From: Acanthaster planci
Lineage: Eukaryota; Echinodermata; Asteroidea; Valvatida; Acanthasteridae
Assembly: GCF_001949145.1 (NCBI RefSeq)
Contig: NW_019091419.1
Coordinates: 1,183,410 to 1,247,409 of the forward strand
Length of the DNA: 64,000 bases
Direction of reading: 5' to 3'
The position numbers were made by a program, and so were the translations under genes. Below are positions 49,501-62,370 of this stretch, in pieces (the stretch's first letter is position 1; each line of letters begins with the position of its first letter). The notes beneath the pieces were generated by a model. It did not search any database. It saw nothing but the letters and a program-made list of their open reading frames with translations, and was not told where the DNA came from.

Positions 49501-52500
49501 AAAGGGGTGTCAATGACCAAATGCCACAACCCTATTTCAGAACTCATTTAAGAAAGCGGGCCTATACTGTACTACTGACTCAGTGAAAGAGTACCAACCT
49601 GAAGCTAATAAGAGCGACTTTACTCACTTGGTTTTCTGTGTACTCCCACAATGCATATACCTTCCTACATTTTTAAATCTACTTTTTAATTGTTTTTTTT
49701 AAAATACTTTACAGCTTTTGTCTTGTATCCCAACCTGGCCAATTCTGCTGTTGTCAAAATATAAACCTTCGTTGTTAATTGAGTTAAATTTAGTTCGCAG
49801 TAGCACCATGCAAGGATATCCTAGGACGGTGCTACCCACTGCAAACATTTTACTTAATTTGCCACCTTCGCGCGTTACCACGTTCCTCGCGCGCGATTAA
49901 TGGGGTTCGAGATGTCTCCATCCTTCTCTTGTTTATACGCCAATTGGCCCTGATTGGTTTCGACAAGCAAAGACAGGGTATTCGCCATTAAGGTAAGAAA
50001 GCTACCACGTCAAAGGCACAAGGTTGGGATCAAGGGATTCATTATAATTTAATACCAGTGTGACGTAACCGGCACCAAGAACTAAGCACAAATTATACAC
50101 ATACAGGTCAAGCTGACCTTTCTCGTGAGAAGAATTGGGTCTGACAGTCGGGATGGACACTAGGTCAACTCTGATTTTTGAGAGTTAATTTAACAATGGG
50201 ACTTTTCAGGATACATGATGAACCCCTTTTCCTGAGTGTGCCTTTGGTAATTGGCCAATGCGGCCAGTGGTGTAATATGGCCGGTAACCAACGCCGGACG
50301 GTGGGGGTCCGGGCAGGAGTAAGGGATCAAAAACATGAAGACAAATAATTGGATTTCCAAATAACTTCCATCCCCACTCTACCCCGTCCCACCCCAAAAC
50401 GACGCACCACCAACCCTCCCCTATTTGCGCGTGCATGTGTCTGAGTAAGACAAGTTCCCAAGACAGAAAACAAGAACAAGGAAACGAACAAGCGCAAAAC
50501 GATAGTCACGTTGTCCACTACCACGTGTTCGTTATAATGTCGGCTAGTCTCCATTAAATTCGTTTCCAAGATCGGTCAGACTTAAAATGCCTATTAATGT
50601 TTGCCAAAAAAAACAGTATACACATGCCCTTTGGAACATTTTAACTGGCAGTTAAAGACTGATTTTGCAATCCTGTGTTTTTATATACAAAGCTACTTGT
50701 AATTGAAAAGACAATTCATGAGGTGGACACGGCAGGTAAATAATCAAACGACTGTGGTTGCAGATCGTTTTCCTGCAGCAGAAATGGATCAAAAGTCAAC
50801 CGGAAAACCGCATTCAACATTCGCATTCCAGATCTTGTGTGTTAAAGAACGGCGTGCCTTTAGTTGTCGATGGCTGTTCCTGGTCGTGATACTCCGCAAT
50901 ACGACGACGCAATAGTCGACAAGAGGTTGAGTTTGCGCTTGATTTTGTTTTGTTGTGGCCAATGTCGAGCCTTCTTTAACGATCTCTTCACGTTGACGGT
51001 TATTCCTCAGGGAGGAAGTTTCATTAAAAATTGCCGTGGAGATTTTGAAACGAATAAACTATCGATTATATGTATAAACCACAGTGTCATCCCATTAGAA
51101 ACTACAGTGGAAGTGAATATGAAGCTAGAGGTTATCAAAATGAAACATTACCCAGGCAATTGACCTTACATCATCTAAATGGTTTCACTATGCCCCCCCC
51201 TTTTGGGGGGGTGGGTGGGAAACAAAGGACCAAAATAAAAAGCGGGACTGCACTTCAATGGTTCCTTGTCACGTCAAAGGAACTATTGTCGAGTACCAAC
51301 GGCAAGGGAATATATATGCACTGCCAATTCGTAACTTCCGGTGGGGCAAGACGGAAGAGGGTGGGGCAAGACAGAAGGGGGTAGGAATGGGCTGTATTGG
51401 GCACCTGTAGCGTCACCAGGAGTTTTTCCGGGAGGGGGCTCACTTTTTTAAGGGGAAGGGGACAAGGTTCCGAACTGATGGAAGAAAGCTTCATTTACGG
51501 AATCTCTCACAGCCTGCATTATTTGCAGTTTCGTCTTGCAATATCAGCTGTTTTTTTCTAACCGAGTCGAAAAATAATTTAAGCCCATTTGCAAAGGTCA
51601 CGAGTCCACAGTCAAATATGCCGAACAATAATCTGTACTCGGTCGTGTAGTTGGATTATTAGTATTGAACAACGGCCAAGACAATGCTTAACCGGAAATC
51701 ATGGAGTTCGACTATTGTCTCGTGTGATTGCTTAACGTATGGTATAAGCATGTTTGACATATATGCAATATCTGTAACATAAGTATTACTAAAGCATGTA
51801 AGGTCGATACTGCACAAAGTGTAATATTTGAGAAACGTTTTTGACCTTTGTCCCCCTTCTCACTTTGTTTATGCATCTACATCATTTGCAGGATACAAAA
51901 TACTGGTACATGCGTGCATGTTGAATGGTAAACCTTTCTGGAGTTAAACACTGTAAGTCGGGTCCGTTGTCGTGTCAACTTCTAGGCTTGGCAAGGAACA
52001 CATTACATGTATTGTATTTTCGATCTACATGTTTGCCATTCCTGTCTCTCCTAAATAACGTTGCGCGGCTCCTCAGCCTTTTAGTCAATAATCTGCTTAA
52101 ATCCATTAACTTCGACTCAGAGAAATCTGATTTAAATCACTATAATGCAAACAGTTCGCAAGAGTAATTTAATTATGGTCTGTTCGGCGGCAATAAAGAA
52201 TATTGCAAAAAAGGGAATAAAACCTACGGACTATCAGTATGCGTGCAAGATTTAAATGAAAACGTGGTTCAGTGACTGATTGGATGTCAAGAACACGTCT
52301 GCCACGTTATATACATCGCGACAATAAATTCAAATTTTCTTGTTAGGGTACCGGAATACAATTGGTGGGATGGGGATCTTTGAATTATGTGTATTTTCGG
52401 TAGTTAAAAAAGTCTGAACTCTTTTTCCCGAACTTTGCAAATATTACACAGCAACAAGACGTTCAACGGTTCCTTGTGGGAAGTGGCATGCCAATTTAAA

Positions 52501-55500
52501 CTGTGGAAGGTGCTTCAATTGGCGAAAGACCAAGCTGTATATAAGCTGCACTTCAAAAACAAAGAATGGCATAGGTTTGATGTTTACTCAGAATAAAATT
52601 CAATTTCACTAGCGTCATTGTGAAACTTATAATAAAAAAAAAATCTTACATAATTAAACACATTCTTTTGAATCGTATTATGTCACTTTTTCGTACGGCA
52701 CCCTGGAATTAGTTGAGTGTGCTGTGTTCCTCCAGAGTTATCTCGAACTGCTCGGTCATGGTGAACAGCCAGAAAGCTGGACACGTGACATGACGTCATA
52801 CAATCAGTGTTTTGACAACACTCGACCGACCTCTTATCTGTTTTCATCAGGTTCTGCACAAAACGCGGATACTTGAGAGAGTTCCAAGCTCGGAAGTTGA
52901 ACCCAAAATGTGGCCGGTCTTGATTTGCGTTCGGAGTTGGCAATGCGCCGATGCCAGCGCGTGGCAAACCCATTCAAGCCAAAAATTGTGCACTTCCTGT
53001 AATCACTTTTTTTCTCTTTCAAAAGCCCGATCAAGAATTATGACGTGCCCCATTTGCGGTTGGAGCCTCTCCAGAAAGGGGAGTCAAGAACCCACACAGG
53101 GGGAAATTATATGGCTGAAACTTCAAGTCTATGGGGCGCGCGTCACTCCTGTAAGGCTGTACAGGAGTGAGAGTGCCACCTTAATGCATGTTGTCAATTT
53201 TTGTCACAGACAAAAAGTTTGGAAAATTATATTCGTAACCACGATACTATAAAGCCAACGCTTCGTACATAAAACATCAAAGGCAATTAGCTTTTGTCAA
53301 ACCTGATCAAGTAGAGTAACAACACTGATCATATGAGGGTTGACAGCTGTTGGCGTTTTAAGCTTATGGGTTACATTAATTTTTGTAGCCTTCTAAGGGG
53401 GAAATTCGGCAGTTGTCCAAAGCCTTTTGCCAAGGAAAGCATTATTGAGAACATCCTGGTTACTTCGAACAAAAAATCTGAGTTCGGTTTCAGCGGTCCG
53501 TTGGTTGGACGTGAGAAAGCGTGAGGACATGGATGCAGAGGGTAGGCTGGGGGAGGGTATACGCATTCGGTTGGCGGTATTGCACCTGTAGCTGGCTTAG
53601 TTGTAGGGATTTTTGGACGTTGTAACTGCAGATTCAAATTGACTCCTATAAAGGTGCAGGGAGCAGGTGTTGTCCCGTTTTTAATACCTTCATTGTCTAT
53701 TGTAAACTGACGGAAAGATTTACATTTACAGGATACACAGATATACAGTCGTCCACACTTAACTAACTCATCACCTGTCTGGCATAAAATAATTAAATGC
53801 AGACGACAAACTTTGTTTCGTTTTGGTGCTACTACTAAAACAGAACACAAAGATAGCTGTTTGAGAACATTTCTTTCGTCATAAAGAAAGACCTTTAATG
53901 ACAAGGAATATGTGTATGTCCTATCTTATGAGTTCTTCACTTTGTCTTTACTTGTTCGAATGAAACTGCAAATCCTTTTTGTCTACGAATACTCCACGCA
54001 TGGCCCACGACTTTACAGGCACCCTTGCAGTTGCTACATGGAAGCACCGACCCTTTCTCTCATAAGGCCGGCCCTTTGTCTCATTGGGCCGTATATCAAT
54101 TGCTTCCTCTTAAATTTCCATATATGGTCAGCATGTCTCTTGCCGTCCGTATCCTGGGCGGACCCGTGGGCCACGGGACATGGATATCAGCCTACTCTTG
54201 GTGGGGCTAAAATTCTCTCTTTTTATCTGGCCATAGGTAATTAAAATGTCATTCAAGGTTCCGTGTTCAAGGTAACAGTAGCGCAACAGGCGGTGTCAGG
54301 TGTCGTTGCAGTTGATATACTTCTCGCGTGATTGACAATTACGCTGTATGAAGCAATAACCATGCAGTAAGTACAGCAGTCACGAGAGACGACTACCAGA
54401 GGTCCCGTACCGGGAAAAGAAAATTAATTTCGCATCTCCCTCGTGGAGCAGTATCTCTCAGTATACAGCTAAGTACTGTGGCTGATCCTTTTTCACGGCG
54501 CAATAAGAAAGTACACTGATGTAATAGCAAAAAAAATCTGCCTCGTAAAAATAGGTTACCAGTTAAGATGTCACATGTTCTATATTATTTTGACTGATTT
54601 TTCGATATAGTTTTTCATTGCAATAATGCACTGCCAAGCTACTTGGTAAGTCCATGAAATTGGGCTCAGGCTCTTGTTTTATGCACGCATCGAGCTATCT
54701 TGAGTGGAGTCCGTTTGAACACGTACCTATGGCAAACCGCAAACGTATAGACTTATAATATCTTAGGGCTTTTCCCCATATTCTCCAGGGGATGAGTGTG
54801 TGGGAGGCCATGACAAAAATCGTCCCGTAACAAGGAAGGTATCCGGGGCAGTCAAAAATAGAGAGCATTCTGTTCTGGATCACGGCTCTGCGTGGAAGCC
54901 TAGAATGAAGAGGGTCTCTGTGAAACTGTTTTCATGGAAAAGGATTCTGGGCCTACTAAAAATGGAAAACAGATTTCCGTGGATTTTTTTCCGTGAGAGA
55001 CATCGGCCTTTGACTAGCCCAGGCCTTGGGGATATTTGGATTGGCATAAGCGTGGCATGTACATGTACATGCAGATGCTAATGGATTTGTACAATGTGAG
55101 GTCGTTGAGGTGAGTGGGTATATTGGGGTCATTACGAACTATGACCCGGTGACCCTTCCCTCTCTCGGCATGTGACCCAATCATTGCAAAGATGACCGTG
55201 CTTGTTGGCAGTAAAGCATTTGCAACGAAAACTTTCCCGTCCATTTGGCAACTTCATTACGATGGGGGATTTGTTATAGGTCTGAGAATACTTTACACTG
55301 GAGAAGTAGGCCTAGACGTCTGTACTACAGGCACGAATCCAGTAGATTTTTTAAAAATTATTTTGATGTGAATATGAAACAACCATATGACTACAGATGA
55401 AGCATAAGCAGTTTACACACTAGCATGAAGTTAATTCGCCATACAGGTTCCTCAAGAACAGATGTTAATTCAAATTTAAATTGTTGCACCATGGAGGAAG

Positions 55501-56403
55501 GAACACATGGTTGCACGAACCTGCCCCAGACGTTCAGGGCAACTTAGGTGCGTTTATAGAAGATACATGCATTTTCCACCGTAAAGTCCATGGTTGTGAC
55601 CGGTAAAATCATCAGTGCTAAGCATTCGAGGGCTTAACCGTGGAGCTATTAAAAAGGAACAGACACCGCACTATTGAAAGCAGACCTGTTTTCACATAGT
55701 ACGACAACCGAAACTGAACAGGCCTTGTGTATATCGGATGCAGTCATGACCGCAACAAGTGACCGTGCACGAGCTCTTTTTCCTAGACCTAGAACAAACC
55801 TTCCAACGACTTCCGTCCTCAGACGTTTACACCAGGTTTTATTATCTTTGTTGGTTCGATCATGGTTTGATACTATTTTGCTTTTGACTTAATGTGAAAG
55901 TTACTGGTATTCCCGGTTACGTTTGTCTCAAACTTCTATTCGAACAGCAACAAGAGTGCATTGACACCAAACTAAAACACAAACACCGACAAAAGCATAA
56001 ATTCCACCTCACAACCGCCCCACCTGAACGCGCTCCTCAATCATTAATTTGTTCACCCAATAATGAAACTGAACTCCATTATGCATGTTGATATAGGCCT
56101 ACAGCCAACTCGATCCCGAAACTCAGTGTCGATGAAATCATATACCAGTTAATTTTTAGACTGACATGGCTCGATATAACCTAATGAAACGAAACTTAAT
56201 ACATGTCATGTACACAAAAATACTGCTAAATAATCAACCGTTGTCGGTGAATGTCTACTTCACACAATCAAAATCAAATCCCTAAATCTGTTTCAGTAAT
56301 ATCTTTATCAAAGCATTTCTGTGACTAAAGGTTTTCACCGCTTAATATTTTCGAGTATTTTTCCTAAGAATTGCATGAGTAAAAACAAAAACAACGTTCT
56401 TAC
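37579..56403 (-). other. Refilin intron, 18.8 kb
   Basis: On the minus strand the donor is CAG|GTAAGA at 56403-56398 and the acceptor CCCACCAG ends at 37579. The intron holds no other gene that I can support. The longest frame inside is 201 codons on the plus strand (39465-40070) and resembles no family I know. A perfect 24-bp palindrome lies at 49044-49067, an inverted pair AGCTA-GGCTAGGTCTA near 43900-43990, and a C/G homopolymer pair at about 51191-51213. Confidence 0.6.
49044..49067. repeat. Perfect 24-bp palindrome
   Basis: Half-site GTAAAACATTAA followed by its exact complement. It lies alone in the refilin intron. Its function is unknown and chance is possible given the AT-rich centre. 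Confidence 0.8.
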
Positions 56404-56448
56404 CTGTCGGATTTTCAAAATGCACCTCTGCAACGGAAGAAAAACCAT
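56404..56448 (-). CDS. RFLN: Refilin, exon 1 (15-codon coding part)
   Basis: On the minus strand ATG at 56448 has a strong context (ATCAAGATGG) and begins MVFLPLQRCILKIRQ, ending at an excellent donor CAG|GTAAGA in phase 0. That is exactly the phase needed by the exon starting at 37578. Vertebrate refilins also begin MV-x2-L-x-LQ or very similar. The exon is too short for a frame search, and other small upstream exons cannot be excluded. Upstream, the leader contains short open frames (near 56720 and 56695), and an in-frame stop lies near 56590, which fits this ATG as the start. The large distance to exon 2 is the main reason for caution. Confidence 0.6.
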
Positions 56449-56918
56449 CTTGATGTTTTCTTTAAAAAGTTCCAGATGAGTTGAAAAATATCTGCAAAAT
56501 ATGTTAACTTCAGTTGGTTTCTCAGGGAAGTAGGCCCTTCTAAAGTTTGGCCAGAAAAGATCCTCGTAAAATTCAGCAGTGAACTTGCAGCTTGAAGTTC
56601 AGCTCTACTAGACTGTGCTGCTTTCAATCGTCAATACTTCTGGTGAAGACAAGGCGACACACACTGTGATTAGGTTCTGCCCACTGGGTCAGTAACATCT
56701 CAGTGCAGACGACATTTCATTCTACTGAAAAGTAGCAGCCGTGGCTTCCGAATGTGGCATTTCTGGCGACAGAAACTGGGCAGAAAGCACCGACTGGACA
56801 AAAGTATTTTGAATGCAGGGACTCCAAACAACCAGAGAGTTCCTTTTGTGCAAGAAACTGAGTGCAGACTTGGAATCGTCTGCTCTGTTCGCGTGCACTC
56901 GTCCACCACGTGCTTCTG

Positions 56919-56924
56919 TTTATA
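56919..56924 (-). promoter_or_regulatory. Candidate TATA box of refilin
   Basis: TATAAA on the minus strand (GTATAAACAG), about 470 bp before the refilin start codon, with a CACGTG E-box about 7-12 bp downstream of it. It would predict transcription starting near 56890, inside a locally GC-richer segment. Inferred from position only. Confidence 0.35.
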
Positions 56925-57015
56925 CTACGAGCGCCACTGCAAGATGCGTGCAATTTTACTCTTCCCAACTTGCCGCGGCCGAACAAAGGCAATGCAGTTC
57001 TCTCTCGCGTGGCGC

Positions 57016-57027
57016 GCTATAAATAGC
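57016..57027. promoter_or_regulatory. MEF2-type site / TATA-like palindrome
   Basis: GCTATAAATAGC contains CTATAAATAG, a full match to the MEF2 consensus YTAWWWWTAR, and also a TATA-like core readable on both strands. It lies about 570 bp upstream of the refilin start codon in a locally GC-rich segment (GGCGCGC). MEF2 control would fit an actin-organising protein in muscle or mesoderm, but that is inference. Confidence 0.35.
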
Positions 57028-60000
57028 CGCTTACCCACTGCTTTAAAGGAGCAGCATCGCATGGAAAAATCTTTGCGGTTACATGAAGAGTGTTGTGAAT
57101 GAATTACAGGAAAAGTACGTATTGAAATTACATTGCATGTTGTAATGTTTAATTTACATGTTATTCATTCTTCATGAAAGTGCTCACCGAAAAGAAATTC
57201 AGTTGAGATTGAGAAAAAGGAGAAAACTTGAATGGGAAACAGTTTAAATTATGATATGAAAAATAATGTTTTTGTTTATTGTGGTTTTTTTTTGCTTAAT
57301 GGGTTATCGTATTTGAAATAGTCGCAAAAAATGCACTGAACATTTTCTTTTCCGAGTAAACCAAATTTTCAGAGGATACAGTGTGCTGCATTAAGCTAAA
57401 TTTGCATTTTAGCATTATGGCTATTTCGATGTAGTCAAAGCATTCTACTTGGCCATGATCTCTCTGTTAGTTACTGTTGAATTTTGTAAAGACTTTTTGG
57501 TGTTGCCCCTTTAAACCCAAGATTCCTCTACGGTAATATTTATGCTAATGAGCTGTAATCACAAAGCGCACTTACCATCGCAAAATCGACACAGATTGGT
57601 GAAGAGATAATAGTGCAATCAGTTTCCGCCATCAGCATGAGTCCACGGCACCAGCTGTGCGGAGAACAATGAACAATACCCCCCAAATCTGGAAACATAA
57701 CTATATCCTCATCAATAAACCGAGCCCTGGCCCGAACTATGCCATTTCATAGTGCCTTTGCGCAACCATGTGACACAGCATATATTTCCAGCATTTCCTG
57801 AACATAAGTTGAGTCCACAGATGAATTAGTTGCATGTCATGATTACTAAATCATTCGGTCATTCCAGACCAACAAAGGTGAGATTTCACTTCCTCGAATA
57901 ATTCCGTGAAATAGAGTGCACCACCTGAACACTGCACTTCCTAACTCAAGTTTCGCTGACTCAAATCGTGCATTGCATGACTTTTTTGTATTTATTTTCC
58001 AGAGCGGAAAAAATAGGTGTAAATTCTCATGACAATCGCTCATGACACGAAGTTTCCCCTGGAATTTCTGCCCGTTGGAGACAAAATGTCCATTTCCCAA
58101 GCAATGAAATATTCAATATGATATTAGAGTGTGATATTGAACGGCTGCTTTGTCTTCAGCAAAATCTGCGTTCAAAATCTTGGCTGCGCTTTTTAAAAGT
58201 AAAGACGGGCAGTCACAGTGAGTTTGGAAACAAAATACCAGGCTGACACAAGTTGACAACTTGGCATTGCAGAAATTATTTAGGTGGGACAAAAAGGGTC
58301 TACTTCAAGACCATGGTCCTCGATATGTCTTTTTATTTCGAAAATCTCTCGTTCCACCACAATTCTTCAACAGGAAATAATAATTTTCCCGCCGGACCTT
58401 ATCTTTCTACAATTTGATTTCCTGCCCCTGCTTTAAATTAAAGCAGTAACAAACCACAGCGCCCTCTTGCGGTTACAAACCAGAATTACGGCGGTTCAAC
58501 TAATCACACGACAGCGTACTGAACAGTACTGTACATGTACAATGACTATAACTTACTATAGTCGCGAGTAACCTTGAATTGTACCTGCACTTTTGAAGAG
58601 TACCGCTGCCATCATATGCCAGGAAAATGTTTTCAATCCACAGCACGATATCCGCATGACACACAATAGCATCGATTAGTTCAGACAGCATTTTCTTCGA
58701 ATAATTTTATTCACTAATGCCATTATGGTGTCCACGGAAAACACATCCTACAACTGAATATTCTCGTCCATGATACAAAATTACACAACGGTGGATTATC
58801 GTACAAATTGACATGGCATTTTGTACAACATGGTTACAAATAATAAAAGTAATAGTAACCAAGGCGAGATAGCATAATTTATATTGAAACAATACGCATT
58901 AGGCGAAGATCAGATGGCAAGAAAAATATCTCGGGTAAAAAGTGACTTGGTTGGTTGAATTTTGTGACATACCAAAACTTAAAAACTTTTTTTACGTCAA
59001 AACTGGCATTTTTAACTTTGTCAATTCATTCCAGAGGCAACATCTCATCTGGAGTGCGGATTCAAATGGATATCCAATCAAATTACGACTTGTCCGACAT
59101 TTTAACCTGAGGGACAAAATGGAAGTGTTTCCAACAATATCAACGAGCGAAGTCTGCAACTAGGACACAAGCTTATTGCTCTCGGCGGACATGAATGCGA
59201 ATCCTTTCAAAATATTCATAACCCAGTTAGAGGAATTAAACAATGGGTACTGAAATTGAATTAAAAAAATTGAAATTACAAAATGTCACTGCGAGAAGGT
59301 TTGTAAGTTTTGATTTCTTTTTAAACATTATACTGCTGTATAAGCGGTAACTTCCAACCAATTACTCCTCATATCATCAATATTTAACCTGTTCAGACAC
59401 TTGCAGTGACTCTAAATTGTTTCAGTCGGGAGAATCATTGTAGCGATTGGACTGCTCGTTGAGTCAATTTGATAATAAAACAATTTCCCAAATTTAATAA
59501 CTAGATTGTGCTTCTGCAAGTCTAAATTCAAAGCAGAAAAAACACTGGTAATGTAGCACATTCATTTGATTAGCATGATTCCATTTATAATGCAAAATAC
59601 ACACTGTGTATTTAACACGGATTTATGATTCAGCGTTCTGTGTACTTATGTTTCAAATGAACCTCTTTGGGATGTGACTACGAAAAGCAATGAGAACATG
59701 TGACTTAGTCTTACATAACCAAATAATATGGACAATCTTTTATGAATGTTTGGCCTTGAAATGTTACATGATGAATACTAACCGCAAGTATTATTCCTTT
59801 CACCGAGACAAAATGCTTTGAATTTCAAAAATAAGGAGTGGAAAAAACATCTACCTCAGCACCATTTAAAAAAACATTTTCGGCAGAATAAAAAAATCCT
59901 AAATCTTTCCAATTTATTACTACAATTTATAAGTTTTTAAAAATATTTAAATGCTTTGTGTTTTCATCCATTCCTTGATTAAGATTGGTTAAATTCTAAT

Positions 60001-60906
60001 TATATATGGTTTCTTTTTTTATAATAATAAATATGTACATTATTTACACTATTTACCTTTGTACAGGCTTTTTTAAATACAGATTAATTTTAATACTGGC
60101 TTGATACAGCGTGCCAAATACTCATTACAAAGTGTAAAAAACCTACATTTTCAAATGGAATAGGCGTATTTCGAATAATTTACTCTGTCAACTGACTTTT
60201 GAAAATGCTGCTAAATGACAGAAAGTTAACATTTTTTTTTAAGACAGTAAGTTTAACAGTTATACCAGGTTCAGTGAGAACAACTAATTTTAAAATTCAC
60301 ACCAAGTGTCTTTTAAGAGATGACTGTCTAAAATTTGAAGGAAAAAAAACAAACACCTGGAGCCCATGCAAAGTCTTAGTCTAAAAACTGGGCCTGATTA
60401 CGAGTACAGAGATCCAAGTTCTTTTTTCTACTAATTTGAGGTGCCCCTGTTCAATCACTTACCTCTCTAGCCCTGGCCAAAGAACTAGGAGTGACTTCCC
60501 CTTTGCCTAAAATATTGACAATGTGCCTGAGGCTCAACCAACAGTAACCGTTAAACTTGCCTGGATGAATAATGCCCCCTTCCTCTCATTACCAACATTA
60601 AGGCCATATTTTAAAAATCTAGGAACCCCCCTGAGCATGTAGACTAAATCGGTTAAAATTTGCTTTTGGGGAAAAACGGGCTAGAGTTAAGAAAAACTGA
60701 AAACACCACATGTTGGTGTCAATGTGACAAAACACTCAATAATGCCGCACATGACATAGATCTTAAAAAGCTGCAACTGTAAAGCAGGGTTTAAAGTTGT
60801 TGTTTGCCAAAGTGGTGTTAAGTTCTTGACACAAAACTTGGTGAACAAATCTTTACACTAAGCACAGACTGGCCATTTTTTCGAAGTGGCAAATCTAGCT
60901 TGTCTA
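57028..60906. other. Intergenic DNA between refilin and TMEM132
   Basis: No gene is supported. The right part (to about 59913) probably holds the TMEM132 3' UTR. A TGTACATGTACA palindrome is at 58530-58541. The sequence is very AT-rich at 59860-60060. Confidence 0.45.
59913..59918 (-). terminator. Candidate polyadenylation signal for TMEM132
   Basis: AATAAA on the minus strand about 990 bp after the TMEM132 stop codon. It is the first canonical signal I see in that direction, in very AT-rich DNA, so the chance rate is high. Confidence 0.25.
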
Positions 60907-62370
60907 TCAGCAAGTGCTGGGGTGATCGTCAAGGTAATCCAAGGTTTGGTCTAGATCCTCAACCTCCTGGGATTTCAAGCTGCTGTGGACAGATTCAGTC
61001 CCCTCCCCAAGATTAATTGTTATCCTCAGCTCTGAGTCTGAGAGTGCTTCAGTGAGTGCATCACCCAGTGTGTCACTGTGTGTGTCCCTATCCCCGCCTG
61101 GGAGGTCACAGCAGGCCCCAGCCAGGGGCGTACTGCTTGGATCCTGAGGGAGGTTTGGAGGGTTCAACGGTGTCCTCTCAGTGTCTGTGCACTGAGATTC
61201 GTCGTCCCGCTCTTCAGCTGTGCTGTCATTGTTGACGTTGGGATCGCTGTCAGTGTAGCATTGGCATTGACACTGGCATGCAATGAACGCTGCAGTCTCG
61301 TGACTGTCAGTTGTGATGCAGCAGTCCGGGTCATCAAGGTCAGCACAGGAGGCGTGGTGGCAGTGGGGAATGCTGCCTTCACTGGCAGCCATCTTTTTTC
61401 CCTCCAGCACGCCTTCCTCCAGGCACGCTCTGTTCTGCTCGTCTTCTTCCACGCTGTGCCGTTCCACGCTCACCTCGCTCTCCGTACAGGTGTGCTCACC
61501 CCGGCTGCCACAATCGCCATGGTTACTGTCATCACGGAAGTCCCTCATTGGGATGCTCTCCTCGTTGTGGTGGGGCACAGGCATAGTTCGCCCGTCAAAT
61601 TCCGTCCCAAACAGGACCCAATTCTGGGGATAGGTACCCCCTAAGGGATCAGGAACCTTTTTGGATCGGCGGTAGCGTGCCATGAAGAGAACGCAGTTGA
61701 TCATAAAAGCTAGGATGGCAATACAGAAGATGCCCAAAACGATGTACATGCCAATCTCTAAGGGGCTAAGGGATTCCTCTGTGTAAGGATAATCACTGGT
61801 ATCTTCCTCAGAGCCATCAATGTTAGCGTTGTCAGCTTGATCAAATTCATCGACGGGATCGTAAGGAAATGGAATGTCGATGGGGATGGATATGATCCCA
61901 CCTTCCGATTTTGTGCCTCCGCCCCCTCCTCCACCATGCTTTGGTCTCTTCTTGTCTGGGTCATAGTCACTGCGTACCACACCATAATCCACAGAAGCTG
62001 CTTCAGGAGTGAGCCGGATCCGTCCGTGGCTGCCGTCTGCATTTCCGAGCAAGTCCTCGTCCATGCTGCTCGGCCACCACTGCTTGGGCCGGTCGGCAAA
62101 GGAGACGTTGACGGGGATGACGTCGAAGGCAAGGGCGCCATTGCGCTTGCGGCGCTGGCACTCAGGCGGGAGCGCAACCTCCAGCATGAGTGTGGTAGAG
62201 CCCTCCCTCACAGCGATCACCGCGGGGTGGTGGGGTGTGGACCCGGGGCTTTTAGTGACCATCTCTGGGTTCAAGGTTGTGATGACGGCCTCGAAGTCTT
62301 TGATGTCAACGTCCTGCAGCGCCACTTCCGTGCCGTCATCAAACTCCAATCTCGCATCCATTATAGCTTC
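60907..62370 (-). CDS. TMEM132: TMEM132-family protein, last exon (juxtamembrane, TM, cytoplasmic tail)
   Basis: The exon starts after CCCATCAG in phase 0 with EAIMDARLEFDDGTEVALQD and runs 487 codons to the stop at 60907-60909. The first part is the end of the extracellular region typical of TMEM132 proteins, including ALPPECQRRKRNGALAFDVI and VNVSFADRP. Then come a seven-glycine run and the acidic stretch EEDTSDYPYTEESLSPLE. One transmembrane helix follows (IGMYIVLGIFCIAILAFMIN and a few more residues, about 61685-61758), and then RYRRSKKVPD and the family motif NWVLFGTEFDGR. The tail is acidic and has an unusual Cys/His cluster (HCHHASCADLDDPDCC and ACQCQCQC). TMEM132 proteins are single-pass surface proteins with cadherin- and Ig-like folds, linked to adhesion and the cytoskeleton in neurons. 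Which of the vertebrate paralogues A-E it corresponds to is not resolved. Confidence 0.92.
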   Translation of the reverse strand, partial: EAIMDARLEFDDGTEVALQDVDIKDFEAVITTLNPEMVTKSPGSTPHHPAVIAVREGSTTLMLEVALPPECQRRKRNGALAFDVIPVNVSFADRPKQWWPSSMDEDLLGNADGSHGRIRLTPEAASVDYGVVRSDYDPDKKRPKHGGGGGGGTKSEGGIISIPIDIPFPYDPVDEFDQADNANIDGSEEDTSDYPYTEESLSPLEIGMYIVLGIFCIAILAFMINCVLFMARYRRSKKVPDPLGGTYPQNWVLFGTEFDGRTMPVPHHNEESIPMRDFRDDSNHGDCGSRGEHTCTESEVSVERHSVEEDEQNRACLEEGVLEGKKMAASEGSIPHCHHASCADLDDPDCCITTDSHETAAFIACQCQCQCYTDSDPNVNNDSTAEERDDESQCTDTERTPLNPPNLPQDPSSTPLAGACCDLPGGDRDTHSDTLGDALTEALSDSELRITINLGEGTESVHSSLKSQEVEDLDQTLDYLDDHPSTC

